A stretch of 34,858 bases of DNA from an uncultured Pseudorhodobacter sp. (GTDB taxonomy: Bacteria; Pseudomonadota; Alphaproteobacteria; Rhodobacterales; Rhodobacteraceae): positions 1 through 34,858 of the forward strand of contig CAMFLG010000003.1 in NCBI GenBank assembly GCA_945957495.1. Direction: 5' to 3'. This document shows positions 1 to 7,875 of this stretch, piece after piece. How positions within the stretch are numbered: the stretch's first letter is position 1; every line of letters starts with the position of its first letter. The notes beneath the pieces are model-generated. The model saw only the letters and a program-made list of their open reading frames with translations, did no database searches and was not told where the DNA came from. The position numbers were made by a program, and so were the translations under genes.

Positions 1-198
1 GCCCGCAGCGTTGGGCAAGGCCGAGGCGCGCTCTGCCCGCCGGATGGCGGCGGTGGGCAGAATTTCACGCACATGCTGGAACGCCCAGCGGTTCCAGGGC
101 GCGCGATCCCAGTCGATCATCGGCACGCGCAGATGGATCGGCGGTGGCGTGCCAACCATGATCGGCGGGGCTACGTCAGAATTCTTGTAAGGGGTCAT
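1..198 (-). CDS. Serine hydrolase (beta-lactamase class C / 6-aminohexanoate-dimer hydrolase type), N-terminal part only
   Basis: The first 66 codons of a gene that runs off the left edge of the window. It reads from an ATG at 198-196, with a GGAG ribosome site about 8 bases upstream. The visible protein has a proline-rich start (APPIMVGTPPPIHLRVPM) and then the block PWNRWAFQHVREILPTA. I recognise this as the conserved N-terminal stretch of NylB-like serine hydrolases of the beta-lactamase superfamily, which cleave small amides or esters. The catalytic S-x-x-K motif would lie beyond the edge, so activity cannot be judged. The gene follows the acetylpolyamine amidohydrolase by 64 bases on the same strand and is probably cotranscribed with it. 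That would pair two amide-cleaving enzymes. The family call rests on one remembered motif and could be wrong in detail. Confidence 0.6.
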   Translation of the reverse strand, partial: MTPYKNSDVAPPIMVGTPPPIHLRVPMIDWDRAPWNRWAFQHVREILPTAAIRRAERASALPNAAG

Positions 199-262
199 CG
201 CAGTATCTCCGCCCGGTCTGTGGGAAAAAGGCATGTGCAATCGGTTGAAACATGGGTTCGGA

Positions 263-1291
263 TCAGGGAAGGCTGTGTTCAAACCCGGTCAGAACCGCCG
301 TCAGGTTCGCCCCAAGTTCTTCGCACAGATAGCCGCCTTCCTGAACGAAAAGGCAGGGCAACCCCAGTGCGGCAATCGCCGCGCCAATCCGGCCAAAGCC
401 GGTTTCGGTGACGGCAAGGCCCTTGAACGGATCACCGATGAAGGCATCCAGCCCCAGCGCCACAACGACCGCATCCGCCCCGAACGCCTTGATCCGCTGC
501 ACCGCCGTGGCCAGCGTTTCCAGATAGGCGTCGTCGCCGGTGCCGCGCGCCAGCGGCAGGTTCAGGTTATAGCCCAGGCCTTCGCCCGCGCCGCGCTCAT
601 CCGCATGGCCCCAGAAGAACGGATAGAACCGTTCGGGATCGGCATGGATGGACACCGTCAGAACATCCTTGCGGTGATAGAAAATGCCCTGCGTCCCGTT
701 GCCGTGATGCACGTCAACATCCAGAATAGCCGGGCGCAGGCCTTGGGCGCGCAGCCGCTCTGCCGCGATGGCGGAATTGTTCAGAAAGCAAAAGCCCCCC
801 GCCAGATCGCCAAAGGCATGGTGCCCCGGCGGGCGCGACAACGCATAGGCGGCTTTCTCGCCCGCCAGCAGCAGGTCGGCGCCGCTGATGGCGGTTTGCG
901 CCGACCAATAGGCGGCCTCCCAGGTGCCTTCGGCAATCGGGCAGGCGGTGTCGGCCTGATGATAGCCCGCCTGACCCACCGCCGATCTGGGGTAGCTGTC
1001 GCTGCGGCTGGCGGGGTGGATGTTCGGGATAACCTCTTCGCCCGCGCCTTCGATCCGCCGCCAACGGCTGTGGATGGTTTCCAGAAACACCAGATACTCC
1101 GGCGAATGCAGCGCCGCGATCGGGCCCATGCCTGCATCGGTGGGTGCAGTGACGTTGCAACCGGCATTGCGCGCGCCCGCCAGCAGCCGGTTGATCCGCT
1201 CTGCCTGCTCGGGGTTGGGCAGGATCGCGCCATTCGCCATGAAATGGCGCGGCTGATGTTTCCACTGGCGGTCGTCGAATATGGCCTTCAT
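263..1291 (-). CDS. aphA: Acetylpolyamine amidohydrolase (histone deacetylase family)
   Basis: A 342-residue zinc hydrolase of the histone-deacetylase fold. These enzymes remove acetyl groups from acetylated polyamines or similar N-acetyl amines in the cytoplasm. The active site is complete: the His pair in RPPGHHA (157-158), zinc ligands Asp193 and His195 in DVDVHHGNGT, Asp282 in LGLDAFIGDP, and the transition-state Tyr321 in EGGY. The spacing and length agree closely with the Mycoplana ramosa enzyme (341 residues, zinc ligands D195, H197, D284, and Y323). The start at 1291 is chosen because MKAIFDDRQ is the usual N-terminus and a GGGGAAG site precedes it. A longer frame reaching 1372 has no support. 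The downstream neighbour is an amide-type serine hydrolase. A broader HDAC-like amidase acting on another acyl amide is the main alternative. Confidence 0.88.
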   Translation of the reverse strand: MKAIFDDRQWKHQPRHFMANGAILPNPEQAERINRLLAGARNAGCNVTAPTDAGMGPIAALHSPEYLVFLETIHSRWRRIEGAGEEVIPNIHPASRSDSYPRSAVGQAGYHQADTACPIAEGTWEAAYWSAQTAISGADLLLAGEKAAYALSRPPGHHAFGDLAGGFCFLNNSAIAAERLRAQGLRPAILDVDVHHGNGTQGIFYHRKDVLTVSIHADPERFYPFFWGHADERGAGEGLGYNLNLPLARGTGDDAYLETLATAVQRIKAFGADAVVVALGLDAFIGDPFKGLAVTETGFGRIGAAIAALGLPCLFVQEGGYLCEELGANLTAVLTGFEHSLP

Positions 1292-1864
1292 GCCGTTACT
1301 TCCCCTATGCCGCACCGCTGAGGGCGCCGGATTTGCCTGCCAGTTGCACAGTGCCACTGTGCCAACCGGCATAGCCCCTTTAACGTTCTATCGGTCAGAG
1401 TTCCCTTTCTGCAACTGGTTGCGTAACTGGGGCACCTTGATCCGAATTCCCCTCCCCTTTGCTTCGCCTCGATCTTTGGGCCGTTTCGGGAACACCTGAA
1501 GTTCTTTTCAGCACCTGCTGATCGGTTTCGGTTGTGCTGAGGTAGACTGGTGCGGGTGGTTGTCTGCCACGGGCGGTGCGGGACCATTGGTTGTCACAAA
1601 TGGCGTTCCAGCACCCATCGCCAGCCGTGACCCGGGACATGCTTTGGCCGGTTGGTCGGAAGAAACGGGTGAACGAATGCCGTTCAATCTGCCGCTGCCT
1701 TGACCTGAGCCGATGCAAAGCCGCGATAAGCCCGCTGATCCTTCAAGAGGGCCGCCGTCCGGGTGCCGCAACTGCGCAAACATCGCATCCGGCCAAGCGT
1801 AGCGATCGCGTTTCTTCCGATCCGTCAGCCCGATACCGATTGTAATCCCAACGGCCCCCGCCGT
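1292..1864. other. 573-bp stretch without a recognisable gene
   Basis: This lies between the start of the amidohydrolase gene and the stop of the FGGY kinase, so it holds the promoter of the former and the 3' end region of the latter operon. Short open frames exist on both strands, but none shows a known domain, a good ribosome site or the codon pattern of the neighbours. A 12-base perfect inverted repeat (TCGGAAGAAACG at 1656-1667 and its complement at 1809-1820) encloses about 140 bases. This may be a scar of a small mobile element, but I recognise no transposase remnant. I found no clear intrinsic terminator. Confidence 0.5.
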
Positions 1865-3313
1865 TCAGATACGCGCTTTCGTTACGGCGTGCGCCCAGCT
1901 TTCCCGCAGCGCTGCACGCGCGGTTGCTGACAGGCTGGGCGAAAATTCGGTCACGCCGCGCGCCGCGAAATCCGTACCAAGCGCCATGGACGCCACGCCC
2001 AGGGCGCCGACCTCTTCGACATCATTGCGCCGAACGCTCCGCCCCAGAACATCGGCCTGAATCTGCATCAGGAACCCATTGGACGACGCGCCGCCATCTG
2101 CACTCAGGCCGGAAATCGCGCTGCCGATATCCAGTTCCATCGCCGCGAAGACATCGGCGATCTGGTGGGCAATTGCCTCTAACGCGGCGCGTGCAAGATG
2201 GGCGGGTGTGGTGCCATGGGTCATGCCGGTGATGGTGCCGGTTGCGCTGTCATCCCAATAGGGCGCGCCCAGCCCTGCAAGGGCGGGCACAAACACCGCG
2301 CCGCCCGTGTCGGCAACCGTCTGCGCCAGATCGGACAGCGCCTGCACTGACCCAAGGCCCAGAACCTTTGCCATGAAGGCCGCCGCCTGCGCCGATACGG
2401 TGATGTTTCCCTCCAGCGCATAGGCGGTGCCCTGCGCGGTTGTCCAGGCGATCGTGCCTGACAGACCGTGGCCAGAGGTCGTCCGCGCCGGTGTCAGGGT
2501 CATCAGCGATGATCCGGTGCCGAAAGTTGCCTTGACGGTTCCGGGGGCCTTGACCCCGTGGCCATAAAGCGCCGCATGACTGTCACCCATCATCGCTGCA
2601 ATCGGCACGCCCATCGGCAAGGCCGTGACCCCGGCGGCGCTGTGCCCAAAGGTCGAGTCAGAGGCAAGCGGGGTGGGCAGGCAGCCCAGTGGCACGTTGA
2701 AAATATCGCACAGCGCCGGGCTGAATTGCAGCAGGCCCGTATCGAATAACTGCGTCCGCGAGGCATTGGAATGGTCGGTCGCAAAGGCGGCGCCACCGGT
2801 CAGTTGCCATAGCAGCCATGCGTCCACGGTGCCCGCGCGCAGATGGCCTTCGTTCGCCAGATCCTGCGCCCCGGCAACATTCTGCAAGATCCAGGCCAGC
2901 TTGCTGGCCGGAAACAGCGCATTGATCGACAGCCCCGTCGCGGCGACGATGCTGTCGTTCTGGCCCGCCGCCATCAGCGCGGCGCAGGCATCTGCGGTGC
3001 GGCGGCACTGCCAGATGATTGCCGGGCAAATTGGCCGTGACGTGCGGGCATCCCAGGCAACGATGGTTTCGCGCTGATTTGCAATGCCGATGGCATCAAT
3101 CTGGATGCCGTCAGATCCGGCCACAACCTTGGCGATCACCGCCTGAACCGAGGCCCAGATCGCATCTGCGGATTGTTCGGCCCAACCGGGATGTGGATAC
3201 TGCGTGGTCAGCGGGCTAGAGGCGCGCAACAGGATTTCGCCGTCTTCGCGAACCAGAATTGCCTTGGTGTTGGTGGTTCCCTGATCAATCGCCAGAACGT
3301 GCCGCAGGGTCAT
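1865..3313 (-). CDS. FGGY-family carbohydrate kinase (glycerol-kinase-like; possible apulose kinase)
   Basis: A 482-residue sugar/polyol kinase with two FGGY domains. The N-terminus carries the phosphate-binding DQGTTNTKA (10-18). The C-terminal half has GDSHAALYGHG, the FGTGSS loop and the late motif LSADGGASSNGFLMQ. The substrate pocket is glycerol-kinase-like: Arg81-Glu82 in NQRET and Trp101 in WQCRRTA match E. coli GlpK R83, E84 and W103, and the pocket Asp is kept. The position of GlpK Tyr135 is Leu (about 133), which argues against glycerol itself. The ATG (3313-3311) overlaps the stop of the transketolase C half as ATGA, so translation is coupled. It is the last gene of the isomerase/transketolase operon, where a ketose made by the isomerase would be phosphorylated before transketolase cleavage. 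Apulose kinase is the best-fitting role but is inferred from context. Confidence 0.85.
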   Translation of the reverse strand: MTLRHVLAIDQGTTNTKAILVREDGEILLRASSPLTTQYPHPGWAEQSADAIWASVQAVIAKVVAGSDGIQIDAIGIANQRETIVAWDARTSRPICPAIIWQCRRTADACAALMAAGQNDSIVAATGLSINALFPASKLAWILQNVAGAQDLANEGHLRAGTVDAWLLWQLTGGAAFATDHSNASRTQLFDTGLLQFSPALCDIFNVPLGCLPTPLASDSTFGHSAAGVTALPMGVPIAAMMGDSHAALYGHGVKAPGTVKATFGTGSSLMTLTPARTTSGHGLSGTIAWTTAQGTAYALEGNITVSAQAAAFMAKVLGLGSVQALSDLAQTVADTGGAVFVPALAGLGAPYWDDSATGTITGMTHGTTPAHLARAALEAIAHQIADVFAAMELDIGSAISGLSADGGASSNGFLMQIQADVLGRSVRRNDVEEVGALGVASMALGTDFAARGVTEFSPSLSATARAALRESWAHAVTKARI

Positions 3314-4272
3314 TTTCCCGCACGCTTCATTGCGCGACGGGCCGCGGCGGCAATGCCTTCTGTGCTTAGCCCGAACTCTTGGAACAGCCATTCGACCGAT
3401 CCGGTCGGAACAAAGCCGGGAAAGCCCAACCGCTCCACCGGGACGGGATGGTTGGCCGAGGTCAATTCGGCAACGGCGCCGCCAAGTCCGCCGCGCACCG
3501 ATGCCTCTTCGACCGTCACAATCGCGCCGGTTTCGGCAGCGGCAGCAAGAATCGCCGCCTCGTCCAGCGGATTGATCGTCGCCATGTTCAACACCCGCGC
3601 CGCAATCCCTTCGGCCTTGAGCCTGTCTGCGGCGGCATCGGCCAGATGTACCGTGGTGCCGCAGCCAACGAGCGTCACATCCTGACCCTCGCGCACGCAT
3701 TCGGCCTTGCCCATGCGGAAAACCCGATTGGCGACCGCCAGATCAGGCACCGGCATCCGCGACAGGCGGATGTAGACCGGCCCTTGATGCGCCGCGGCCC
3801 ATTTGATCGCCTCTGCCGTTTCCCACGGGTCTGCAGGGGCGATGACCACCAGATCTTTCATCACCCGCAGCCAGGCAAAATCCTCGATCGAGTGGTGAGT
3901 CGGCCCCAATTCGCCATAGGCCACGCCAGAGGATTGCCCGATGAGTTTGACGTTGAACCCGGCATAGACAACGTCGGCCTTGACCTGCTCCAACGAGCGG
4001 CCGGTCAGAAAGCACCCGGCTGCCGAAACAAATGGGATGCGCCCGCCATTGGCAAGGCCCGCACCAACGCCGACCATGCACTGTTCGGCGATGCCGACGT
4101 TGATCAGCCGGTCCGGAAATTTCTTCTGGAACCCCCCCAGTTTTGACGACCCGACCGAGTCATTCACAACCGCAACGATCCGCTCATCCGCGGCTGCAAG
4201 GGTTTCCAGCGTGGCAACCCATGCTTCGCGGCAGTCGAACAAGCCTTGGGTCAGTGGTGCAGCGGCGGCCAT
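3310..4272 (-). CDS. Transketolase, C-terminal half (pyrimidine-binding and C-terminal domains)
   Basis: A 320-residue protein covering the pyrimidine-binding domain and C-terminal domain of transketolase. The cofactor-activating glutamate lies in INVGIAEQ (Glu63). The block GPTHHSIEDFAWLR is typical of the family. The protein works as a heterotetramer with the N half encoded just upstream, moving a two-carbon ketol unit between phosphorylated sugars using TPP. Its ATG shares one base with the N half's stop (TGATG), and its stop overlaps the kinase start. This strict coupling suits subunits of one complex. A dedicated split transketolase beside an FGGY kinase and an isomerase is the gene set reported for D-apulose-4-phosphate transketolase (AptA/AptB). 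A 1-deoxyxylulose synthase-like or general pentose role is the alternative. Confidence 0.9.
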   Translation of the reverse strand: MAAAAPLTQGLFDCREAWVATLETLAAADERIVAVVNDSVGSSKLGGFQKKFPDRLINVGIAEQCMVGVGAGLANGGRIPFVSAAGCFLTGRSLEQVKADVVYAGFNVKLIGQSSGVAYGELGPTHHSIEDFAWLRVMKDLVVIAPADPWETAEAIKWAAAHQGPVYIRLSRMPVPDLAVANRVFRMGKAECVREGQDVTLVGCGTTVHLADAAADRLKAEGIAARVLNMATINPLDEAAILAAAAETGAIVTVEEASVRGGLGGAVAELTSANHPVPVERLGFPGFVPTGSVEWLFQEFGLSTEGIAAAARRAMKRAGK

Positions 4273-5090
4273 CAGACAAGTTCCTTCATTGCGGCGGCAA
4301 ATTGATCGGCGTTGGGCACGCCATGGTGCCAGTTTGCCTTGTTTTCCATGAACGACACGCCTTTGCCTTTAACTGTATTGGCGATGATGGCGCGGGGCTT
4401 TTCACCGGGAACCGCGCCCAGCACCTTCAACAGGGCGGCATGGTCATGCCCGTCCACCATCACCACATCCCAACCAAAGGCCGCGAACTTCTTGTCCAGC
4501 GGTTCCAGCCCGTTGGTTTCTTCGGTGCCCGCGCCCTGTTGCAGGCGGTTGCGGTCAACGATCCAGGTCAGGTTTCCCAGATTGCGGTTGCCCGCCGTCA
4601 TCGCCGCCTCCCAGTTTGAACCCTCCTGCATTTCCCCATCCCCGGTCAGCACAAAGGTGCGGAACCCGGCGTTGGTGATCTGGCCGGCAATGGCGATCCC
4701 GGTCGCAACCGGCAGGCCGTGCCCAAGCGGGCCGGTGTTGGTTTCCACACCCGGCAGATAGTTCCGGTTCGGATGCCCGTTCAGCATCGAACGTGGCTGC
4801 ATATAGGTATCAAGCCAGTCTTCCGGGAAATAACCTGCGGCACAAAGCACCGTGTAAAGCGCCCCTGTTGCGTGACCCTTCGACATGATGAAGCGGTCGC
4901 GCTCCGCCCAATCCGGTCTGGCCGGATCAAAGCTCAGCACACCGAAGTAGATCGTCGCCATGATGTCGATGGCCGAAAAATCGCCGCCGGGATGGCCAAG
5001 CTGCGCGTCATAGACCATCTTGAACGCGCGGCGGCGCATCCACAGCGCCTTTTCCTTGATCCGGGCGACCGGGTCATTTTGCAGGGTCAT
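4272..5090 (-). CDS. Transketolase, N-terminal half (TPP diphosphate-binding domain)
   Basis: A 272-residue protein equal to the TPP diphosphate-binding domain of transketolase. It shows GHPGGDFSAIDIMA (32-45), with the conserved His33, and the donor-site SKGHATGALY (His73). The magnesium/TPP motif starts GDGEMQEGSNWEAA at 150 and ends near residue 180, where the usual Asn pair is present as DRN. The protein must pair with the downstream C half for activity. The start at 5090 has an AAGGAAC site and lies ten bases after the isomerase stop, so it is in the same operon. The split architecture is common for specialised transketolases in catabolic operons, whereas housekeeping TktA is a single chain of about 660 residues. 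Confidence 0.9.
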   Translation of the reverse strand: MTLQNDPVARIKEKALWMRRRAFKMVYDAQLGHPGGDFSAIDIMATIYFGVLSFDPARPDWAERDRFIMSKGHATGALYTVLCAAGYFPEDWLDTYMQPRSMLNGHPNRNYLPGVETNTGPLGHGLPVATGIAIAGQITNAGFRTFVLTGDGEMQEGSNWEAAMTAGNRNLGNLTWIVDRNRLQQGAGTEETNGLEPLDKKFAAFGWDVVMVDGHDHAALLKVLGAVPGEKPRAIIANTVKGKGVSFMENKANWHHGVPNADQFAAAMKELV

Positions 5091-5100
5091 ATTCCGTTCC

Positions 5101-6566
5101 TTAGAAACGATTGGGCCAGATCAGCCGGGGCTCCGGCGTGCCGCAGTGGTGATAGCTGGGATAGCCGAGGTAGCGTGTCACGGCCTCTTCGACGACATCG
5201 GCGTGATGGCCGCGCACCATGGCGACGTGATGTTCAAAGCCGTTTTGCGTGACGAACCGCATCAGGTCGCGCAGGCGTGGCACCTTGGTCACGGCGATGC
5301 CACCATCCATGGGAAAGGGATCATCGGTGAAATCGCCCTGACCCAGATAGCATTTCAGCGTGCCTGCCCGGTCATCCGACGACAGGCGGAAATAGGTCAT
5401 CGGGCCGGGTTTGACCTTGCCCTTGACCGCGCCGAAACATTTGGACCGGCCGATGCTTTCGCCCAGAACATCCAGTTCCGAAATCTCGGGCGTGTCACCG
5501 ATAAAGCTTTTTGGAAAGTTGCCGCAATGCGTGCAGACGCATTTGTCAACTTCGTTCCCGTAGTTGTTGTTCCAGTCCAGGATCGCAGGCGGCGCGCCAG
5601 AGGCCAGGGCAAGCGCATACATCGACAGCGCCCCCATGATATCAACCTCGCAGGCCGAGGGCATCAGCTCTTCGCCCATCATCGACATGGTCACGCAGGT
5701 CGCGCAGCCGAAATTGTCCTGCAAACTGCGCCAGCATTGGATGGCGCTGGCGTCGCATTCGTTTTCCGCGATCCAGCGGTTGACGGCGAGCGTCCATTTC
5801 GCCTGCGTCACGATCTGGCTGGTCTTGATATGGGCGGGAATGGTGCCGTAGGCCTTGATCCGCTCCATCTTGGCCAGCAAATCCGGCTCGTCATCGCGGA
5901 TGGCCGCAGCCTTGCCCATCATCTCTGACAAATCGACGGTCACAACCGTCACGCCAGCCGCCTGCAACAGCTTTTCCGAATACCGCATGGTCTGGAAGGC
6001 GCCGGTGCGGGCACCGATGGCCCCCAGACGGGCATTGCGCATCCCGCGCACGGTACGGCACAGCCTGGCAAAGCGTTCAAGATCCGCGCCAAATTCTGCC
6101 CCGCCGACATCACAGGTGTGCGACGTCGTTTCCGTGAACGGCACGCCATATTGCCAGAAGTTGTTGGTCACGGAAATCTTGCCGCAGAAGGCATCACGGC
6201 GCTCATGCACCGAAACCTTGTCCACCTCGTCATGCTGGCTTGCAGCAGGATCGGCACGTTCAGTTTGGCCCGGTTGACCAGTTCCGCAATCGCGATTTCG
6301 TCGCCAAAGTTCGGCAGGCAGATCACCAGACCGTCGATATCATCGCGGCGCGCCTTGAAATGGCTGGCGTAAAGTTCGGCGTCGGCGATCCCCTGCACGG
6401 CACCATTGGCCGTGGCCTCGTAAGGAAGAATGACCGCCTCTATGCCAAGCCGGTCCAGGTGCGCCAGAACTTCGGTTCTGGCCGTCAGGCAGGGCGCAGG
6501 GCTGAAAAACGCCCTGCTGCCGATGACCAAGCCAAGCGTGACCTTGCGCCGAATGGTTAGAGTCAT
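5101..6566 (-). pseudogene. L-fucose/L-arabinose isomerase-family protein, interrupted by a single-base frameshift
   Basis: Two overlapping reading frames encode one protein. The N-terminal part (from ATG 6566, strong GGGGGGGAAGG site) reads MTLTIRRKVTLGLVIGSRAF and runs to PILLQAS. The C-terminal part resumes at HDEVDKVSVHERRDAFCGKI and continues to the TAA at 5103-5101. One missing base near 6233 separates the frames; adding one would give a continuous protein of about 488 residues, the normal size for this family. As read, translation ends at about 132 residues, without the C-terminal catalytic region. The family interconverts aldoses and ketoses, usually with Mn2+. Here it heads an operon with a split transketolase and a kinase, the position expected for an aldose isomerase, perhaps of D-apiose. 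A sequencing or assembly error is as likely as a true mutation. No slippery heptamer for programmed shifting is present. Confidence 0.8.
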
Positions 6567-6865
6567 GCCTTCCCCCCCTTTGCGGCGCATCCCCTCAAAG
6601 ATTCGCGCTGCGTATGCTTTCGATTAGTTTCACTTACTGAGATTTGCAATGCAAGAACTATTGGCGGCGCCCTTCGTATTCGAAGAAATCGCTGCTCTGC
6701 AGCAAGATTGGGGCGCATATTTGGGGCATCACAGATAGTTTTGTCTGGCTGAAGGCAAAAATTCATCCAAAAAGAAAAATGATTGACAGTGAACGAAATC
6801 AATTGGCACAAATACAGCGGAGGAATCGCAACCAACCCGGATGCGATGTTACGGGAGGATCCAAA
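6567..6865. promoter_or_regulatory. Divergent promoter region between isomerase operon and sugar ABC operon
   Basis: A 299-base AT-richer spacer between two operons read outward. A perfect TTGACA (-35 type) sits at 6783-6788 on the plus strand, but no convincing -10 follows at the right distance. Two similar 12-base motifs lie near the two ends in opposite orientation: GTGAACGAAATC at 6789-6800 (plus) and GTGAAACTAATC at 6633-6622 (minus), identical at 9 of 12 positions. They could be half sites for the DeoR-type regulator encoded at 11193-12002. An imperfect hairpin, cttcg-tatt-cgaag, lies at about 6671-6684. The ribosome site for the plus operon, GGGAGGAT, ends about six bases before its ATG. 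Confidence 0.4.
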
Positions 6866-7807
6866 ATGAACTTGAAGCGCCGCCTACTTCTGTCTGCCAT
6901 TGCCATCACGATGGCTGGCGCGCTGCCGTCGCTGGCCGCCGCAGCTGACACCATCGCCATCATCACCCCCAGCCCCGACAACCCGTTCTTCAAGGCAGAG
7001 GCTGACGGTGCCGCTGCCAAGGCCAAGGAACTGGGGTACGAAGTGCTGCTGATGGTGCATGACGATGATGCGAACAAGCAGTCGGAACTGTTCGACAGCG
7101 CCATCGCTGCTGGCGTCAAAGCCATCATCCTTGACAATGCAGGCGCCGACGCCTCGGTTGCCGCAGTACAAAAAGCCAAGGACGCCGGGATTCCGTCTTT
7201 CCTGATCGACCGTGAAATCACGTCGGCCGGGGTTGCGGTCAGCCAGATCGTTTCGAACAACTATCAGGGCGCGCAACTGGGCGCTGCCGAATTCGTCAAG
7301 CTGATGGGCGAAAAGGGCGAATATGCCGAGTTGGTCGGCAAGGAATCCGACACCAACGCCGGAATCCGCTCCAAGGGCTATCACGACGTGATCGACCAAT
7401 ACCCCGATCTGAAGATGGTGGCCCAACAAACCGCCAACTGGTCGCAGACCGAGGCTTACACCGTCATGGAATCGATGCTGCAGGCAAATCCGGGCATCAT
7501 GGGCGTGATCGCGGGCAACGACACGATGGCCATGGGCGCCTATGCGGCGCTAGAGGCGGCTGGCCGCAAGGATGTGGTTGTTGTCGGCTTTGACGGCTCG
7601 AACGATGTGCGCGATTCCATTCTGGCTGGCGGCATCAAGGCGACCGTCTTGCAGCCTGCCTACGAACAGGCACAGTTGGCCGTGACCCAGGCTGACAAGT
7701 TCCTCAAGACCGGTTCGACCGGGGTTGACGAAAAACAGCTGATGGATTGCGTGCTGATCAATGGCGAAAACGCCAGCAAGCTCGAAACCTTCGGTCTTTC
7801 GAACTAA
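6866..7807 (+). CDS. Periplasmic sugar-binding protein of ribose-type ABC transporter (solute-binding family 2)
   Basis: A 313-residue secreted binding protein. Residues 1-27 form a classic signal peptide (MNLKRRLLLSAIAITMAGAL, cleavage near AAA). The mature part begins DTIAIITPSPDNPFFKAEAD and contains DNAGADASVAAVQKAKDAGI and VIAGNDTMAMGAYAALEAAG, diagnostic of the Peripla_BP_4 / RbsB group that binds pentoses and similar small sugars. The frame is open to 6644, but the ATG at 6866 follows a strong GGGAGGAT site and starts the signal peptide. It is first in an operon with a lipoprotein, ABC ATPase, permease and DeoR regulator, and lies opposite the isomerase/transketolase/kinase operon, so it should import that pathway's sugar. 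D-apiose-binding proteins belong to this family; the exact ligand cannot be read from sequence. Confidence 0.9.
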   Translation: MNLKRRLLLSAIAITMAGALPSLAAAADTIAIITPSPDNPFFKAEADGAAAKAKELGYEVLLMVHDDDANKQSELFDSAIAAGVKAIILDNAGADASVAAVQKAKDAGIPSFLIDREITSAGVAVSQIVSNNYQGAQLGAAEFVKLMGEKGEYAELVGKESDTNAGIRSKGYHDVIDQYPDLKMVAQQTANWSQTEAYTVMESMLQANPGIMGVIAGNDTMAMGAYAALEAAGRKDVVVVGFDGSNDVRDSILAGGIKATVLQPAYEQAQLAVTQADKFLKTGSTGVDEKQLMDCVLINGENASKLETFGLSN

Positions 7808-7825
7808 GCCTTCTGGTCGACTCCT

Positions 7826-7857
7826 CCCGGCGCGGCTGGCTTTCTGGCCGCGCTGGG
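7826..7857 (+). promoter_or_regulatory. Intercistronic stem-loop after the sugar-binding protein gene
   Basis: An 11-bp stem (7826-7836 with 7847-7857, one G.U pair) closes a 10-base loop. The core is GCGCGGC/GCCGCGC. It begins 18 bases after the binding-protein stop and ends 18 bases before the lipoprotein ATG. There is no U-run, so it is unlikely to be a full terminator. Such hairpins after binding-protein genes commonly stabilise the upstream mRNA and lower expression of the transporter genes behind it. That role is inferred here. Confidence 0.5.
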
Positions 7858-7875
7858 CTTCATATTGGAAATCCC

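Noticed and set aside
1395..1845. Several overlapping 80-110 codon frames on both strands
   Set aside because: None has a known domain, a good ribosome site or a consistent continuation; I could not tie any to a transposase.
6223..6240. Programmed -1 ribosomal frameshift in the isomerase gene
   Set aside because: The shift direction fits, but there is no slippery X-XXY-YYZ heptamer and no obvious downstream pseudoknot; a missing base explains the data more simply.
6644..6865. N-terminal extension of the sugar-binding protein
   Set aside because: The frame is open, but the signal peptide and ribosome site put the start at 6866.
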